This document shows, piece by piece, positions 36,086 to 45,460 of a stretch of DNA of 64,000 bases. Origin of the DNA: Bolinopsis microptera. Its lineage: Eukaryota > Ctenophora > Tentaculata > Lobata > Bolinopsidae. The stretch is taken from assembly GCF_026151205.1 (NCBI RefSeq), contig NC_087074.1:14632667-14696666 (forward strand), given 5' to 3'. The translations under genes were made by a program, and so were the position numbers. How positions within the stretch are numbered: the first letter of the stretch is position 1; every line of letters starts with the position of its first letter. The notes under the pieces were generated by a model. It was not told where the DNA came from and ran no database searches. It saw only the letters and a list, made by a program, of their open reading frames with translations.

Positions 36086-36705
36086 TTGTGCTCGGAGGCA
36101 GAATTTGGCATCGTTTGGGTCGAGAGATTTCCAAGGGTAATGATACAGTTAAACTGTATAAAAATACCTCTCAAAAACAACCTTCTCCTGGTCGGCCATG
36201 TCCCTCATCCTGCACTTGACCCCTGCAGAGGTCACAAGAACATCGGAGCACAAATGAGCGAGAAACGGGGAAGCCTTAGCTTCCGGGTCAAGGACTGCAT
36301 CACTAGCACCTACCTATTGAACCTATTGATAGGTTTAAAAGTAGGCATCTTCACGCAATCTGCGGACCACCTCCTAGCAGCGAAATACGGATATACCCTC
36401 CCTATTACATGCGTTCAACCGGCACCCGAACCACACGCTGTTTCTTAGACACAACTTCCCACTTAAATCAGTGTCCTGTCGCATCAACTGGCATCGGCAA
36501 GTGGCGACACTGTGTAGACTCAACCCTGAGCTTGATCAGAATCTTCAGTCACAAACCTGACACCGTTTCGGGGCTTGCAATACGGTTTTCTGTCAGGCTC
36601 CCAGCAGTTTCTTTTGGACCACCATCTGATCTGACAATCACCCGAGGATACCTGCCAGAGCTCGCAATTTACGACGAGTTAGCTTATGGCACCTCTGGCT
36701 GTTAA
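36086..36705 (+). other. Pair of overlapping ORFs, unrecognised
   Basis: Two plus-strand frames overlap. The first starts MCSEAEFGIVWVERFPRVMI and ends near 36448. The second covers 36409-36705 and contains TVSGLAIRFSVRLPAVSFGP and YDELAYGTSGC. The region is less AT-rich than its surroundings and could be one reading frame with an indel near 36410-36440. No domain is recognised. The block TGCGAAAGAC near 35968 recurs at 37010, hinting at repeat-borne sequence. A tiny ATG exon-like run with GTAAGA donor lies at 35750-35777. Confidence 0.3.
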
Positions 36706-37588
36706 GTGAAGTCATAAAGCTCAAACAGCTCTCATCTCCCATTCTCTCTTCCTAGACAGCAGACCTAGGAGAAACTCCTTCTAGCCGGACGTCACGCGTG
36801 ATGTACGAGAAACTACGGACAGGTGTGTACCTATACTTTTAAAAATTACACATTTCGTCTGGATTGTGATTCACTGCAAAACAAGTCGCAGGTTCCAATT
36901 GTAGAACTATAAAATTTTAATAATTCATGGTTGATTATACGGCCTAAGCGGTATACAAATAAAGCGTTATTATTATTATTGCCTCTAATCCTCAGGGTAC
37001 TCCTACTTGCGTGCGAAAGACAAAGGCAGCAAGAATCGAAGAACAGAACCCCGACCACACTGCTTGTGAGAAATGAGCAGCTCTTGATCTAGGACAAAAA
37101 ACTTTCTTCTGTTTAATATCTAAAACGTGTTACGTGTGATATTACACCAACTTTTGATTAATAATACGAAACTTTATACCTTATAAAGTATGATATTTAA
37201 ACACGAAAATTTACATTCTGAAATTGGTATAGTGTTCCTTTAACTGTTCCTTCAACTTTCATCGTAGCTTTTTTCAAAATATTCTTCAGTGCCATCAACA
37301 AACAGATTTTTTCATTTGACTGAACTGTGCCATATTTGATATTGCCTCTGTATTTTATAGGGAAAATTTTTTAAATCTTGCAAGTTGATGTAATTAAGTT
37401 TTAAGTTAACGTATTATAGATATGTTAACACTAGTTTATGTTTCAGTATTTAAATTATTTCCATTTATAGTTTAACCGATCCCTGTTGTAGAGTTATCAG
37501 ATCTTTACTTAGGATAAACAATATAATATGAAGTTCGATAATAATATTAATAAACATTAATTGTATTCACTGTTTTCTAGTCATCAAA
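36706..37588. other. AT-rich stretch, no supported gene
   Basis: Only the CTTGCGTGCGAAAGAC block near 37005 (shared with about 35962) and an ATT microsatellite (36966-36978) are notable. Confidence 0.4.
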
Positions 37589-37596
37589 CTTCAGAT

Positions 37597-38401
37597 CAGG
37601 AGGTGACCGGGACATGATTTTAGGCCTGACCGGGACCGGGACCGGGATACAAAATGTGACTTGACCGGGACCGGGACCGGGACTGAGATTATCAATTTAC
37701 CGTGACCGGGACCGGGACCAATAATTTCTGGGATTTCTATCTTACCGGGACCGGGACCAACAATACAATTTTTTCGGGATGACCGGGATTTTACCGGGAT
37801 TTGACCGGGATGACCGGGACCAAAACTGGTATTCTCATATTGAAAGCTGCAACTTTCATTTACATTATAATTGAACAATTTGAATAAGTAATAACTAGAA
37901 TATTAAATTAGAAAAAACCCGTCAATATGGGGCATGGGCCTAATGTACTACACCAATAATGTTCATTACTGATTACTCAAGTTCACCCTCATTCCTCAGT
38001 CAATGATCCCTCAAATTATTCAACAGTTTCATTCTCCAATTGACAATTGGGCGTAGCCCGAGTTGAAAACTTGATGTTAGTTTGCACTTATGAGTTATGT
38101 AACGATATTAGTTACCTAAACTTGTTTAGCAATTTTAAACATTGTTTTATTTGGCTCAGAGGTTGTTTAAAGATGAAATTCACAATGAATGAAAGTAAAA
38201 ACTTAAAATCACAGTGAATGAAATTATGTAAAAGATCCCGGTCAAAATCCCGGCAAATTTGAGTGATTGACCGGGACCGGGACCAAGAATCCTGAATTAA
38301 CCGGGACCGGGATCATAAATCAGCATTTTACTGGGACCGGGATGAAAAATGTGACTTGACCGGGACCGGGATAGCTCAAAATTGCCAATCCCGGTCACCT
38401 G
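37597..38401. mobile_element. Non-autonomous hAT-like element rich in ACCGGG repeats
   Basis: A perfect 8 bp direct repeat CTTCAGAT flanks the element (37589-37596 and 38402-38409), as expected for hAT transposition. The left end starts CAGGAGGTGACCGGGA; the right end is the complement of CAGGTGACCGGGAT, so the TIRs are short and share CAGG...GGTGACCGGGA. Each subterminal zone (37600-37825 and 38235-38390) is filled with ACCGGGACCGGG runs separated by AT-rich words, including AAAATGTGACTTGACCGGGA in both. The ~400 bp core is AT-rich and has no transposase. The minus ORFs across it are repeats of Pro/Gly and not genes. Confidence 0.9.
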
Positions 38402-38409
38402 CTTCAGAT

Positions 38410-39396
38410 CGGGGTAATATAATGTACAAAATGATACGCTCTCGAATGCACGCTTCCTTTTCCGCATCTTTGATCTTGTTAAGTAAAACACATAGTAAGG
38501 TTCCCCAGAAATGTCCTGTAAACTTGACTTTTTATTTAGGCCGGTAAAAACCCACAACTGACTGAGGTTTCGAAATACAGCCAAGAACTCAGATATGACA
38601 CAATCAATTTTATGTGTATGAAACAAATTTTCAACTGTCTGGCGGCGATCAGCATGTCATACTGACTAAACTCTAATCGGTTTATGAAAATTACATCCCG
38701 GTTAATGAAAAGCGTAGCCTGGAGTTCCCGCTCCCAGGTAAAATACATACATAAATGAGGACCGCCAAGCAAGGAATGAAATAAATAAATAAATAAAGTC
38801 AATTTTTACAGCACAGCAATATATATCTAAATATCAGATCCTCTGTAATCATAATGTATAAAAAAAGGAGCTTTTCTCTGTGCTGAAGGATGAATCAAGG
38901 CAGATCATGGTTCTGTTAGCAGGCCACCCTAGTTATGGACAATACATATAATATATAAAATAATTACATTATAATTTTAAAATTGTGTCAATATTGAACT
39001 AAAACATAACTCAGGGTAAAATAGACGTATTCCCTTCGTCAAATTAACTATTTACAATACTAAACTTAAACGAACTCCGGGTAAAATAAACGTAATCCCT
39101 TTGTCAAACTTGCTATTTACACTAAGTTAATAAATTAATACGGTTGAAAATTATTTCATATTCTATAACAATGTAGCATCAATATAATTGATACAAATGA
39201 GGAGCATACATAGCAGTGAGAATTGCACATAACAGGAGGACTGGAGGTATGGAGCAATAATGATTGACAGTGCACCTTTCCACTGATGTTCCTAATTTCC
39301 TGTAATAGCTTAATAGGCATGGAAATACTTTGATTGCAGGGGATGGATTGGATTCACTTATGTACTGAGATAACTTAACTGAAATAACATAACTGC
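38410..39396 (-). repeat. LINE 3' untranslated region and flank
   Basis: Downstream of the LINE ORF on the minus strand the sequence is AT-rich and non-coding. A short TTTA tandem run (TTTATTTATTTATTTATT at about 38778-38796 on the minus strand) may mark the 3' end of the element. 39010-39110 contains an imperfect direct repeat (GGGTAAAATA, ACGTA, CCCTT, GTCAAA, CTATTTAC). Confidence 0.45.
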
Positions 39397-42300
39397 CTAG
39401 ATACATTGGCTAGTGTTGGGTGGGATCATGAATTTATCGTAAGAGTTATCCCCTTGGTAATTCTCATCAGTTAGCACCATATTCATAAGAGTTTCTTTGT
39501 ATAACTTAGAAAATTTCTTAACGTCGTCACACTCTCTAAGGGACTTTGGTAATATGTTCCAGGCCTTAGTTCCTAGATAGTTAAACTCCTTGTGAGATCT
39601 TGATTTAGGAGTATAAAGATTGCAGTTTTCTGCCTCACGTGATCCACCAGAAATATACGAGAATTTCCCGATAAAATGCTTTGGACATGTTTCATTGATT
39701 ATACGGTACATATATGAGCTAAGATGAACCTGTCGTCTCAAATGGAGAGGAAGCCATCCCATATTTTTGTATACATTAACCGACCTCTCTCTGATGTTTA
39801 CATCTAGGGCTATTTTAGCAACCTTTTTGTACATGATATCTAACTCTCCTAGTCGTTTTTTATATGTTCTTGACCAGATGGTGTCTAAGTAGTCAAAATG
39901 TGGCAACATAAGTGCATTAGCAAACATCTTCCTGAACTTAAGAGGGAGAAGTTTTTTTGATCTATACATAGCACCAATTCTTTTGGATATCTTTTTCTTA
40001 ATGTTATCAATATGTTCATTAAATGTCAATCTGCTGTCAACTATAAGTCCAAGGTACTTATGGGATTTAGTTTCACAGATTACCAAAGTAAGGTCATCAC
40101 AAATTTCAACAAGGATGGCATCAAGGTTAGGCTTAGAGTCAAGGATCATTAGTTTTGTTTTTTCATTATTCAGGGATAGTTTATTAGCCTGAAGCCATCT
40201 GATAACTAATTTCAACTCTTGTTTGATGTTACCATAGTTTCCTCTAGATATATTGTCAAAATATAATGCACCGTCATCAGCAAATAGATAAGGTTTAGAA
40301 AATAGGCATGCATTAGGCAGGTCATTGATAAAAATGCTGAATAGAATTGGTCCTAATATACTTCCTTGAGGCACTCCAGAGTTCAATGAATGTACACTGC
40401 TTATCCTACTCCCAACTCTAGTTTGCTGTAATCTATCTGTGAGGAAGCTCCTAAACCAGCTCAATGCAGTATCTTTTATTCCATAATGCTTCAGCTTTTG
40501 AATTAGAATATCATGGTTAACAGTATCAAATGCCTTTCTGATGTCCAGGAAGATAATTGCAGGATGCTTGGCACTGTTCTTAGCAGTAAATATACGATCA
40601 AACAGATCTAACATGAGATAAGTTGTAGAGTGATCTTTACGGAAACCATATTGATGCTCTGAAAGTATTCCCTTTTCATCAAGATATTGAGTCAGTTGGG
40701 AGTTCACACAGAATTCGATGCACTTTCCAAGAATCGGTAAAATTGAGATTGGTCGATAATTACTAGGATTCTCAGTATCACCATCCTTATGGATTGGGGT
40801 GACTTTTGCAACCTTGCAGCTGTTTGGCATGATGCCACTGGATAAACTCAAATTTACAAGATGTGTTAATGGAGCAATAAATGCAGGTAAAATTTGTCTA
40901 AACACTCTCAATGGTATATGATCATTAGTGGATTTGCTACAAGGGATACTTGCCACATAGTCTAAGATATTGGACTCAGTTATTTCAGTAAAGCTATTCA
41001 AGCTGGTCTCGTTGTCAATCTGCTCATTTTGTAGATAAGATAGAAATTCATTTTCATTTTCCAGCTGCACTTCTGCTTGGATCTTTGGACCTATTTCAGC
41101 AAAATATTTATTGGTGGTTTCAGCATCAAGATTGTTATTGATATTGTTAGCTTTAACAGGCAGATTTGATGCTGTCTTTATCGTTTTCCATACACCCTTT
41201 AGATCATTCATGGCACACTTGGCTTTCAGTTCTGTTGCTAAGTTAGTCTTCCTATTAATTCTAGACAAATAGGTTGAATAGTTTCTCTGCCGTTTATATG
41301 CCATCCATAATGAGTCACATTTATTACAGTGTATAAGACCATTTGGATGTATACGTCTGTTCTTGTTGTGTGTTAAAAATTTACGGTAAAGTTTCCCTTT
41401 CAATTTCTTACTTTCTAAAAATTCTGGAGATGGCTTATGGATGTAATCACTATGGCACTTAATTTGTTTAATTGGACAGAAGTGATCATAGTAGTGATCA
41501 ATATGTTCGTTTAAACCATCAACTGCATCATTCAGACTAGTTGAATCTATTATTGGTCTATAATCACAAGTTTCCAAAAATTCTTTAAGAGCAGTAACAT
41601 TCATTTTGCTGTGATCTCTTATTAGTAACTTCTTGAATTTTGAGGCCTTATGCACATTGAAATCGACAATGAACTTTACGACCTGATGATCTCCTATACA
41701 ATCATCAAGGACTTTGCAATCAAAAAACTTGGAGTAAGTGTTTGTTATGACAACATCGATTGTGGTCTTTGTGATTCTGTTTCCTAGTTTAGCAATGCGG
41801 GTAATATCCTGAACTACCTGTACCATTCCAAACATTTTCATTGTAATGTCTAATTTCTTATAGTTCATACTGCTGATGTTGTTTTGGTCTACATTTACAT
41901 CACCCAGCCAAATAACATTCTTACTTCCTATACTCATCATGCAGTCTGTCATATAATCTAAAAATTTGTCAAGAGGACTAAACAACTCAGATCTGTAGAA
42001 ACAGCAGATGAAAATATTGCAATCTGTAAGATGGATCCAAATAGCCTCGATTTGGTCATATTGCAAAACTAAGTTTAGTTGAATCATTTTAAACTTTATG
42101 TGCTCACTGATGAGAATGCCACATCCCCCATGACCATTGTCGTTAGGACGGTCTTTGCGGATAAAAGTAAAATTCTTGGGTAGGTTTAGACTGGCTGAGT
42201 CAATATCCGACTTAAGATTTGTTTCATTCAGGCATAAAACATCTAATTTCTCTTTCCAGATTAGATCTTGGATTTCAAGACATTTTGGCATACCTGTTAG

Positions 42301-42417
42301 TCCTCCCTGCATGTTGCAATGTCCCACTGCAAGCTTTTTGGCATGGTATGAAACTGTGATTTTACTAATGCACGGGTTAATGCAAGAACTGCTGTGAGAG
42401 CATGAAAATTTTTCCAA
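39397..42417 (-). CDS. LINE ORF2: AP-endonuclease and reverse transcriptase, intact
   Basis: A single open frame of 1,006 residues encodes a non-LTR retrotransposon polymerase for target-primed reverse transcription. The N-terminal endonuclease has Asn35 and Gln37 (CNMQGG), Glu65 (CLNET), Asp173 and Asn175 (LGDVNVD), Asp221 (TTIDVVITN) and Asp243-His244 (IGDH). The RT has NYRPISILP (553-561), QYGFRKDHST (589-598), Asp625 (FLDIRKAFD), SGVPQGSILGP (680-690) and FADD (712-715), then a CR1/jockey-type C-terminal region with YLGLIVDSRLTFNEHI and AWNILPKSL. No RNase H domain follows. The frame is free of stops and frameshifts, unlike every other RT fragment here, so the insertion is probably recent and may still encode active protein. 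No ORF1 is evident upstream. Confidence 0.95.
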   Translation of the reverse strand: MEKFSCSHSSSCINPCISKITVSYHAKKLAVGHCNMQGGLTGMPKCLEIQDLIWKEKLDVLCLNETNLKSDIDSASLNLPKNFTFIRKDRPNDNGHGGCGILISEHIKFKMIQLNLVLQYDQIEAIWIHLTDCNIFICCFYRSELFSPLDKFLDYMTDCMMSIGSKNVIWLGDVNVDQNNISSMNYKKLDITMKMFGMVQVVQDITRIAKLGNRITKTTIDVVITNTYSKFFDCKVLDDCIGDHQVVKFIVDFNVHKASKFKKLLIRDHSKMNVTALKEFLETCDYRPIIDSTSLNDAVDGLNEHIDHYYDHFCPIKQIKCHSDYIHKPSPEFLESKKLKGKLYRKFLTHNKNRRIHPNGLIHCNKCDSLWMAYKRQRNYSTYLSRINRKTNLATELKAKCAMNDLKGVWKTIKTASNLPVKANNINNNLDAETTNKYFAEIGPKIQAEVQLENENEFLSYLQNEQIDNETSLNSFTEITESNILDYVASIPCSKSTNDHIPLRVFRQILPAFIAPLTHLVNLSLSSGIMPNSCKVAKVTPIHKDGDTENPSNYRPISILPILGKCIEFCVNSQLTQYLDEKGILSEHQYGFRKDHSTTYLMLDLFDRIFTAKNSAKHPAIIFLDIRKAFDTVNHDILIQKLKHYGIKDTALSWFRSFLTDRLQQTRVGSRISSVHSLNSGVPQGSILGPILFSIFINDLPNACLFSKPYLFADDGALYFDNISRGNYGNIKQELKLVIRWLQANKLSLNNEKTKLMILDSKPNLDAILVEICDDLTLVICETKSHKYLGLIVDSRLTFNEHIDNIKKKISKRIGAMYRSKKLLPLKFRKMFANALMLPHFDYLDTIWSRTYKKRLGELDIMYKKVAKIALDVNIRERSVNVYKNMGWLPLHLRRQVHLSSYMYRIINETCPKHFIGKFSYISGGSREAENCNLYTPKSRSHKEFNYLGTKAWNILPKSLRECDDVKKFSKLYKETLMNMVLTDENYQGDNSYDKFMIPPNTSQCI

Positions 42418-42760
42418 TTTATGCTGCTATAAACTTGTCAGAATAAGATAAATTGCAGAACTGGCAATTGCAGAACTGGCAATGAAGAACGAAATTAAAT
42501 ATTATCTAATCGATTACAAATCTTGCAGATTCCTGAAATTAATGTAAAATGCAGCTAAACTCGTGCATATCATCTAATAATAATATGACAATATGATAGA
42601 ATTGTAATAATGCTACATGCTACGCGCGCTAAAACGATGAATCTAATCTAAATCTAGTAACCATATCAACGCGCAGTAACCATAGTAACGCGCTCGATTC
42701 AATTCCAGTATATTGCGACGAGTGTTTACATCACTAAATTAGCTATAACTTTGTGTGATT
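42418..42760. other. LINE 5' flank
   Basis: A tandem duplication of TTGCAGAACTGGCAA occurs at about 42451-42482, perhaps near the LINE 5' end. GCGCAGTAACCATA and related words repeat at 42660-42690. No gene is seen. Confidence 0.4.
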
Positions 42761-42931
42761 ATGGACGATCGTGCTAAATTTAAGGCGCTGTGGCTAAAAT
42801 CGTCCACTGAACCAACAGGTAAAATTTCAGAGAGATCGTCCCCAGCGCTCATTTTCACCTCGCGAATGATCAGCTCGCAGTGGGTAATATTTGTATCACG
42901 TTGCGACTTCGACAGTCGTTTCACTATGTAA
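42761..42931 (+). other. Small ORF or possible first exon
   Basis: The ATG at 42761 opens 56 codons starting MDDRAKFKALWLKSSTEPT. After codon 19 an ACAG|GTAAAA donor-like site occurs. The first part reads like a real N-terminus, and it runs up to the edge of the hairpin repeat at 42932. No downstream exon can be linked to it. Confidence 0.3.
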
Positions 42932-43075
42932 AACCCCCTTTATCGTCCTGACGATACAAGGGGGAGCCGCGCACTCGTGCGCGGCGGGTCATACAACGTA
43001 TGACAAAATAATTTGCAGTCGAACTCATATTTGTCGAAAGAGGGATTGGAAATAATAATATTAAATAAACATTGA
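42932..43075 (-). repeat. GC-rich nested-hairpin repeat, copy 4
   Basis: Three hairpins follow each other: CCCCCTTTATCGTC/GACGATACAAGGGGG, GCCGCGCAC/GTGCGCGGC, and GTCATAC/GTATGAC around AAC. This is the best-preserved copy of the family. Bases 43010-43070 match 14527-14585 (GAACTCATATTTGTCGAAAG). Confidence 0.75.
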
Positions 43076-44444
43076 CCTGTTTGATAATAATACTGTCATT
43101 GGACTCTTATAAAGTGTATCCGAAAACGATTCTTTTCAAACGTGCTTATGATATTATTTAATCTTTTAACATTTAACAAATTTAACTTCTACTGGTAAAT
43201 GTATACCCTATATTTTGTAATTTAATGTATCAATTTAAATTTTTTCTCATGTTGAACTGACAAACCTTTTCCCAACAAAATTACTTGTTCCCTACAATTG
43301 CCTGACCAATGATGAACTTTTTTCATGATTCCAGTATGTTTATTGTTCACTCCTGCGCGCAGTGTTGTGACCTCCCTTCGTCGTAATTAGCTCGTATTCA
43401 GATTGAACAATTTTGAAGTCAAATAAATGTTGTTTCTTTTAGACTTAAATAAACAATATGGATGTAGTCCGAAAGTAATTTGTCTACTAAATAACATTTT
43501 GAAACTATGAACAAAATTGGCGAAAATTTGCCGTAGATGTGACCAAAAAACTACGCGCAGAACTAAATATTTCTTCATAGACGCGTGAAAATTTTTGAGT
43601 TTAACATTGAATATTTTAGCTTGGTTATTGTAATACTTAATTTTCAAGTCTCTATCCGATAACTAAATATTTTATCTTTACGACAGTATAAAATTTGTTT
43701 GTATATTTGCTAAATTAAAAAAACAGTAGGAATAGAAACGTCGAAGGTCTTGCGCTTATTTCAGTCCCAAAATATACTCTTATAATCATAAACTTCATAA
43801 AACCCACTGAAATTGATGTCTACAGGCATATTAAGCCCTTACACCTTCCCAAATCATTTAGCAAGGATTCAGAGCCAGTTTTTAAAATTAGCTTTCGAAT
43901 ATCATTGTTAAGACATAAAACTATAAATAAATGAGTGCCTTTTTCTCTTGTCTCGATAGTTTCTCTTTCATTTTAACATTATACATTAGTAAAAGCAATC
44001 AGCGATCTTTATTAATCATTGAAGGAGTAGAGTAATTGGTCCTCGTCAATGTTTAGTGTCTGATTACAGTTTCGGTCCGACCTCCACAACTGAAAAGATA
44101 TTGGGGGTATTATCAGTTATGTAAATGGAAAAATTATATTTGCATCATAAAACTATGAAAACATTGAAACTAATGTTTTTGAAGGCCCGCCTATTCGTTT
44201 AAGCAATCAAATAGTCAGTGCATGCACAGTAAAGAACAGTTGAAGGCACCGGGAATGTTTCAAATATAACCTCTGTCTACTATCAAGTATCAGACCACAC
44301 ACTCCACTGTCCACTATGTACTATAATGTACAATGGCAATTAAAATGTGTTCCCGCAATTTTAAAATGCGCGCATCTTGCGCCGTGACCATGATGGTCAC
44401 AGCGCATGCTGGTGAACGGAGGTAGGCTGGTGAACGAGTTATTG
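43076..44444. other. AT-rich stretch with one dispersed repeat copy
   Basis: 43345-43665 contains GCGCGCAGTGTTGTGACCTC and CCTTCGTCGTA, the inverse of 51533-51570, and GTCTCTATCCGAT near 43645, the inverse of a block near 51253. It is therefore a diverged ~320 bp repeat copy. No gene is supported elsewhere. Confidence 0.5.
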
Positions 44445-44446
44445 GG

Positions 44447-44945
44447 ACAAAATTGGAACATTTTGGAACATTGGTTACATCGGTTGTAGACATGCAGTGA
44501 TTCCCAAACTTGGTTTGAGTGGTCCTAGGACCAATCTAAACGCTTTCCGGCCAGTTTTAAACCGTTCTGAGCACTTTTAGTTTTAGGAGAATATTAATTT
44601 TTGTTCATTTTCGTGCATTCCATGAACCTGGGTAATTTTCATGCTCATTGGAATTTAGAAGGTAAAATAACTCACATAACAGTGCTCCCGACAAGTTTCA
44701 CGGATATAGTGATTGAGTTTCTAGTCACCTAGCCTCTTGGCCTGAAAGATTTCTTGTTCGGCAGGGTGACTGCTTGAACGTCAACTTCAACCTTTCCCAC
44801 TGTGCACTGCATCGAATCGAGGTAGAGTTGTTAACTGAAATATTACATTCAGTCTAGCGACCTTTAAATCTGGGTCAAACTTAGTATTTCTGAAAGTTTC
44901 GCAAAATTTTATTGATTACAGAGGGTGTGTCACGCCACTCTCTCC
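44447..44945 (+). repeat. Copies of two dispersed repeats
   Basis: 44447-44640 matches 35445-35640 (AACATTTTGGAACA or close, CTTGGTTTGAGTGGTCCTAG, GAACCTGGGTAATTTT). 44870-44945 resembles part of the mariner palindrome at 47930-48000 (CTGAAAGTTTCG, GTGTCACGCCACTC). Confidence 0.65.
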
Positions 44946-44954
44946 TTAAGATCT

Positions 44955-45265
44955 TGCAGATGTTAGCACCATACCGTACCTGTTCATTATAATAGCCCTA
45001 GACTATTGCATGAGACAAGCCTTAAGCAAGCACCCTGAAATAGGATTTACCATTAAGCCTTATAGGAGTAGGAGAGTCAAGGTGGAGAAGATATCGGTCA
45101 CTGGTTTTGTGGATGACATTGCTCTGATAGCAGATACTGAAAAGGAGACAGAGACGCTGATGCAAGAGATAGAAAGGGTTGCTGCCACAGTGGGACTTAG
45201 AATGAATGAAGGGAAAAACTAAATTCATTACTCAGAACATCGAGAACCCTGATACCATCAAGTCT
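44955..45265 (+). pseudogene. Reverse transcriptase core fragment of another LINE
   Basis: The frame gives LAPYLFIIIALDYCMRQALS, then the catalytic ISVTGFVDDIALIADTEKET and a downstream VGLRMNEGK. The FVDD box with a preceding PYLFII block marks the RT palm domain. The frame stops just after EGKN, but a shift gives KFITQNIENPDTIKSLG. Only about 100 codons remain, and a tandem repeat begins at 45285. It differs clearly from the intact LINE at 39397-42417. Confidence 0.8.
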
Positions 45266-45284
45266 CTGGGTAACCATGCTGAAA

Positions 45285-45460
45285 GAAAGCCTATCTCTGA
45301 AGAAGGAGAGACGATAAAAACGTGATACGATACGGTATGTTGAAATAAAGCCTGTCTCTGAAGAAGGAGAGACGATAAAAACGTGATACGATACGGTATG
45401 TTGAAATAAAGCCAGTCTCTGAAGAAGGAGAGATGATAAATACGTGATACGAAACGGTAT
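45285..45460 (+). repeat. 61 bp tandem repeat, about three copies
   Basis: The unit runs GAAATAAAGCCTGTCTCTGA, AGAAGGAGAGACGATAAAAA, CGTGATACGATACGGTATGTT. The first copy starts within the end of the RT fragment, so the repeat seems to have grown from LINE sequence. Confidence 0.9.

Noticed and set aside
37591-38626. Minus-strand ORFs of 95 and 109 codons with Pro/Gly/Ser repeats
   Set aside because: They are read-through of ACCGGG subterminal repeats of the hAT-like element.
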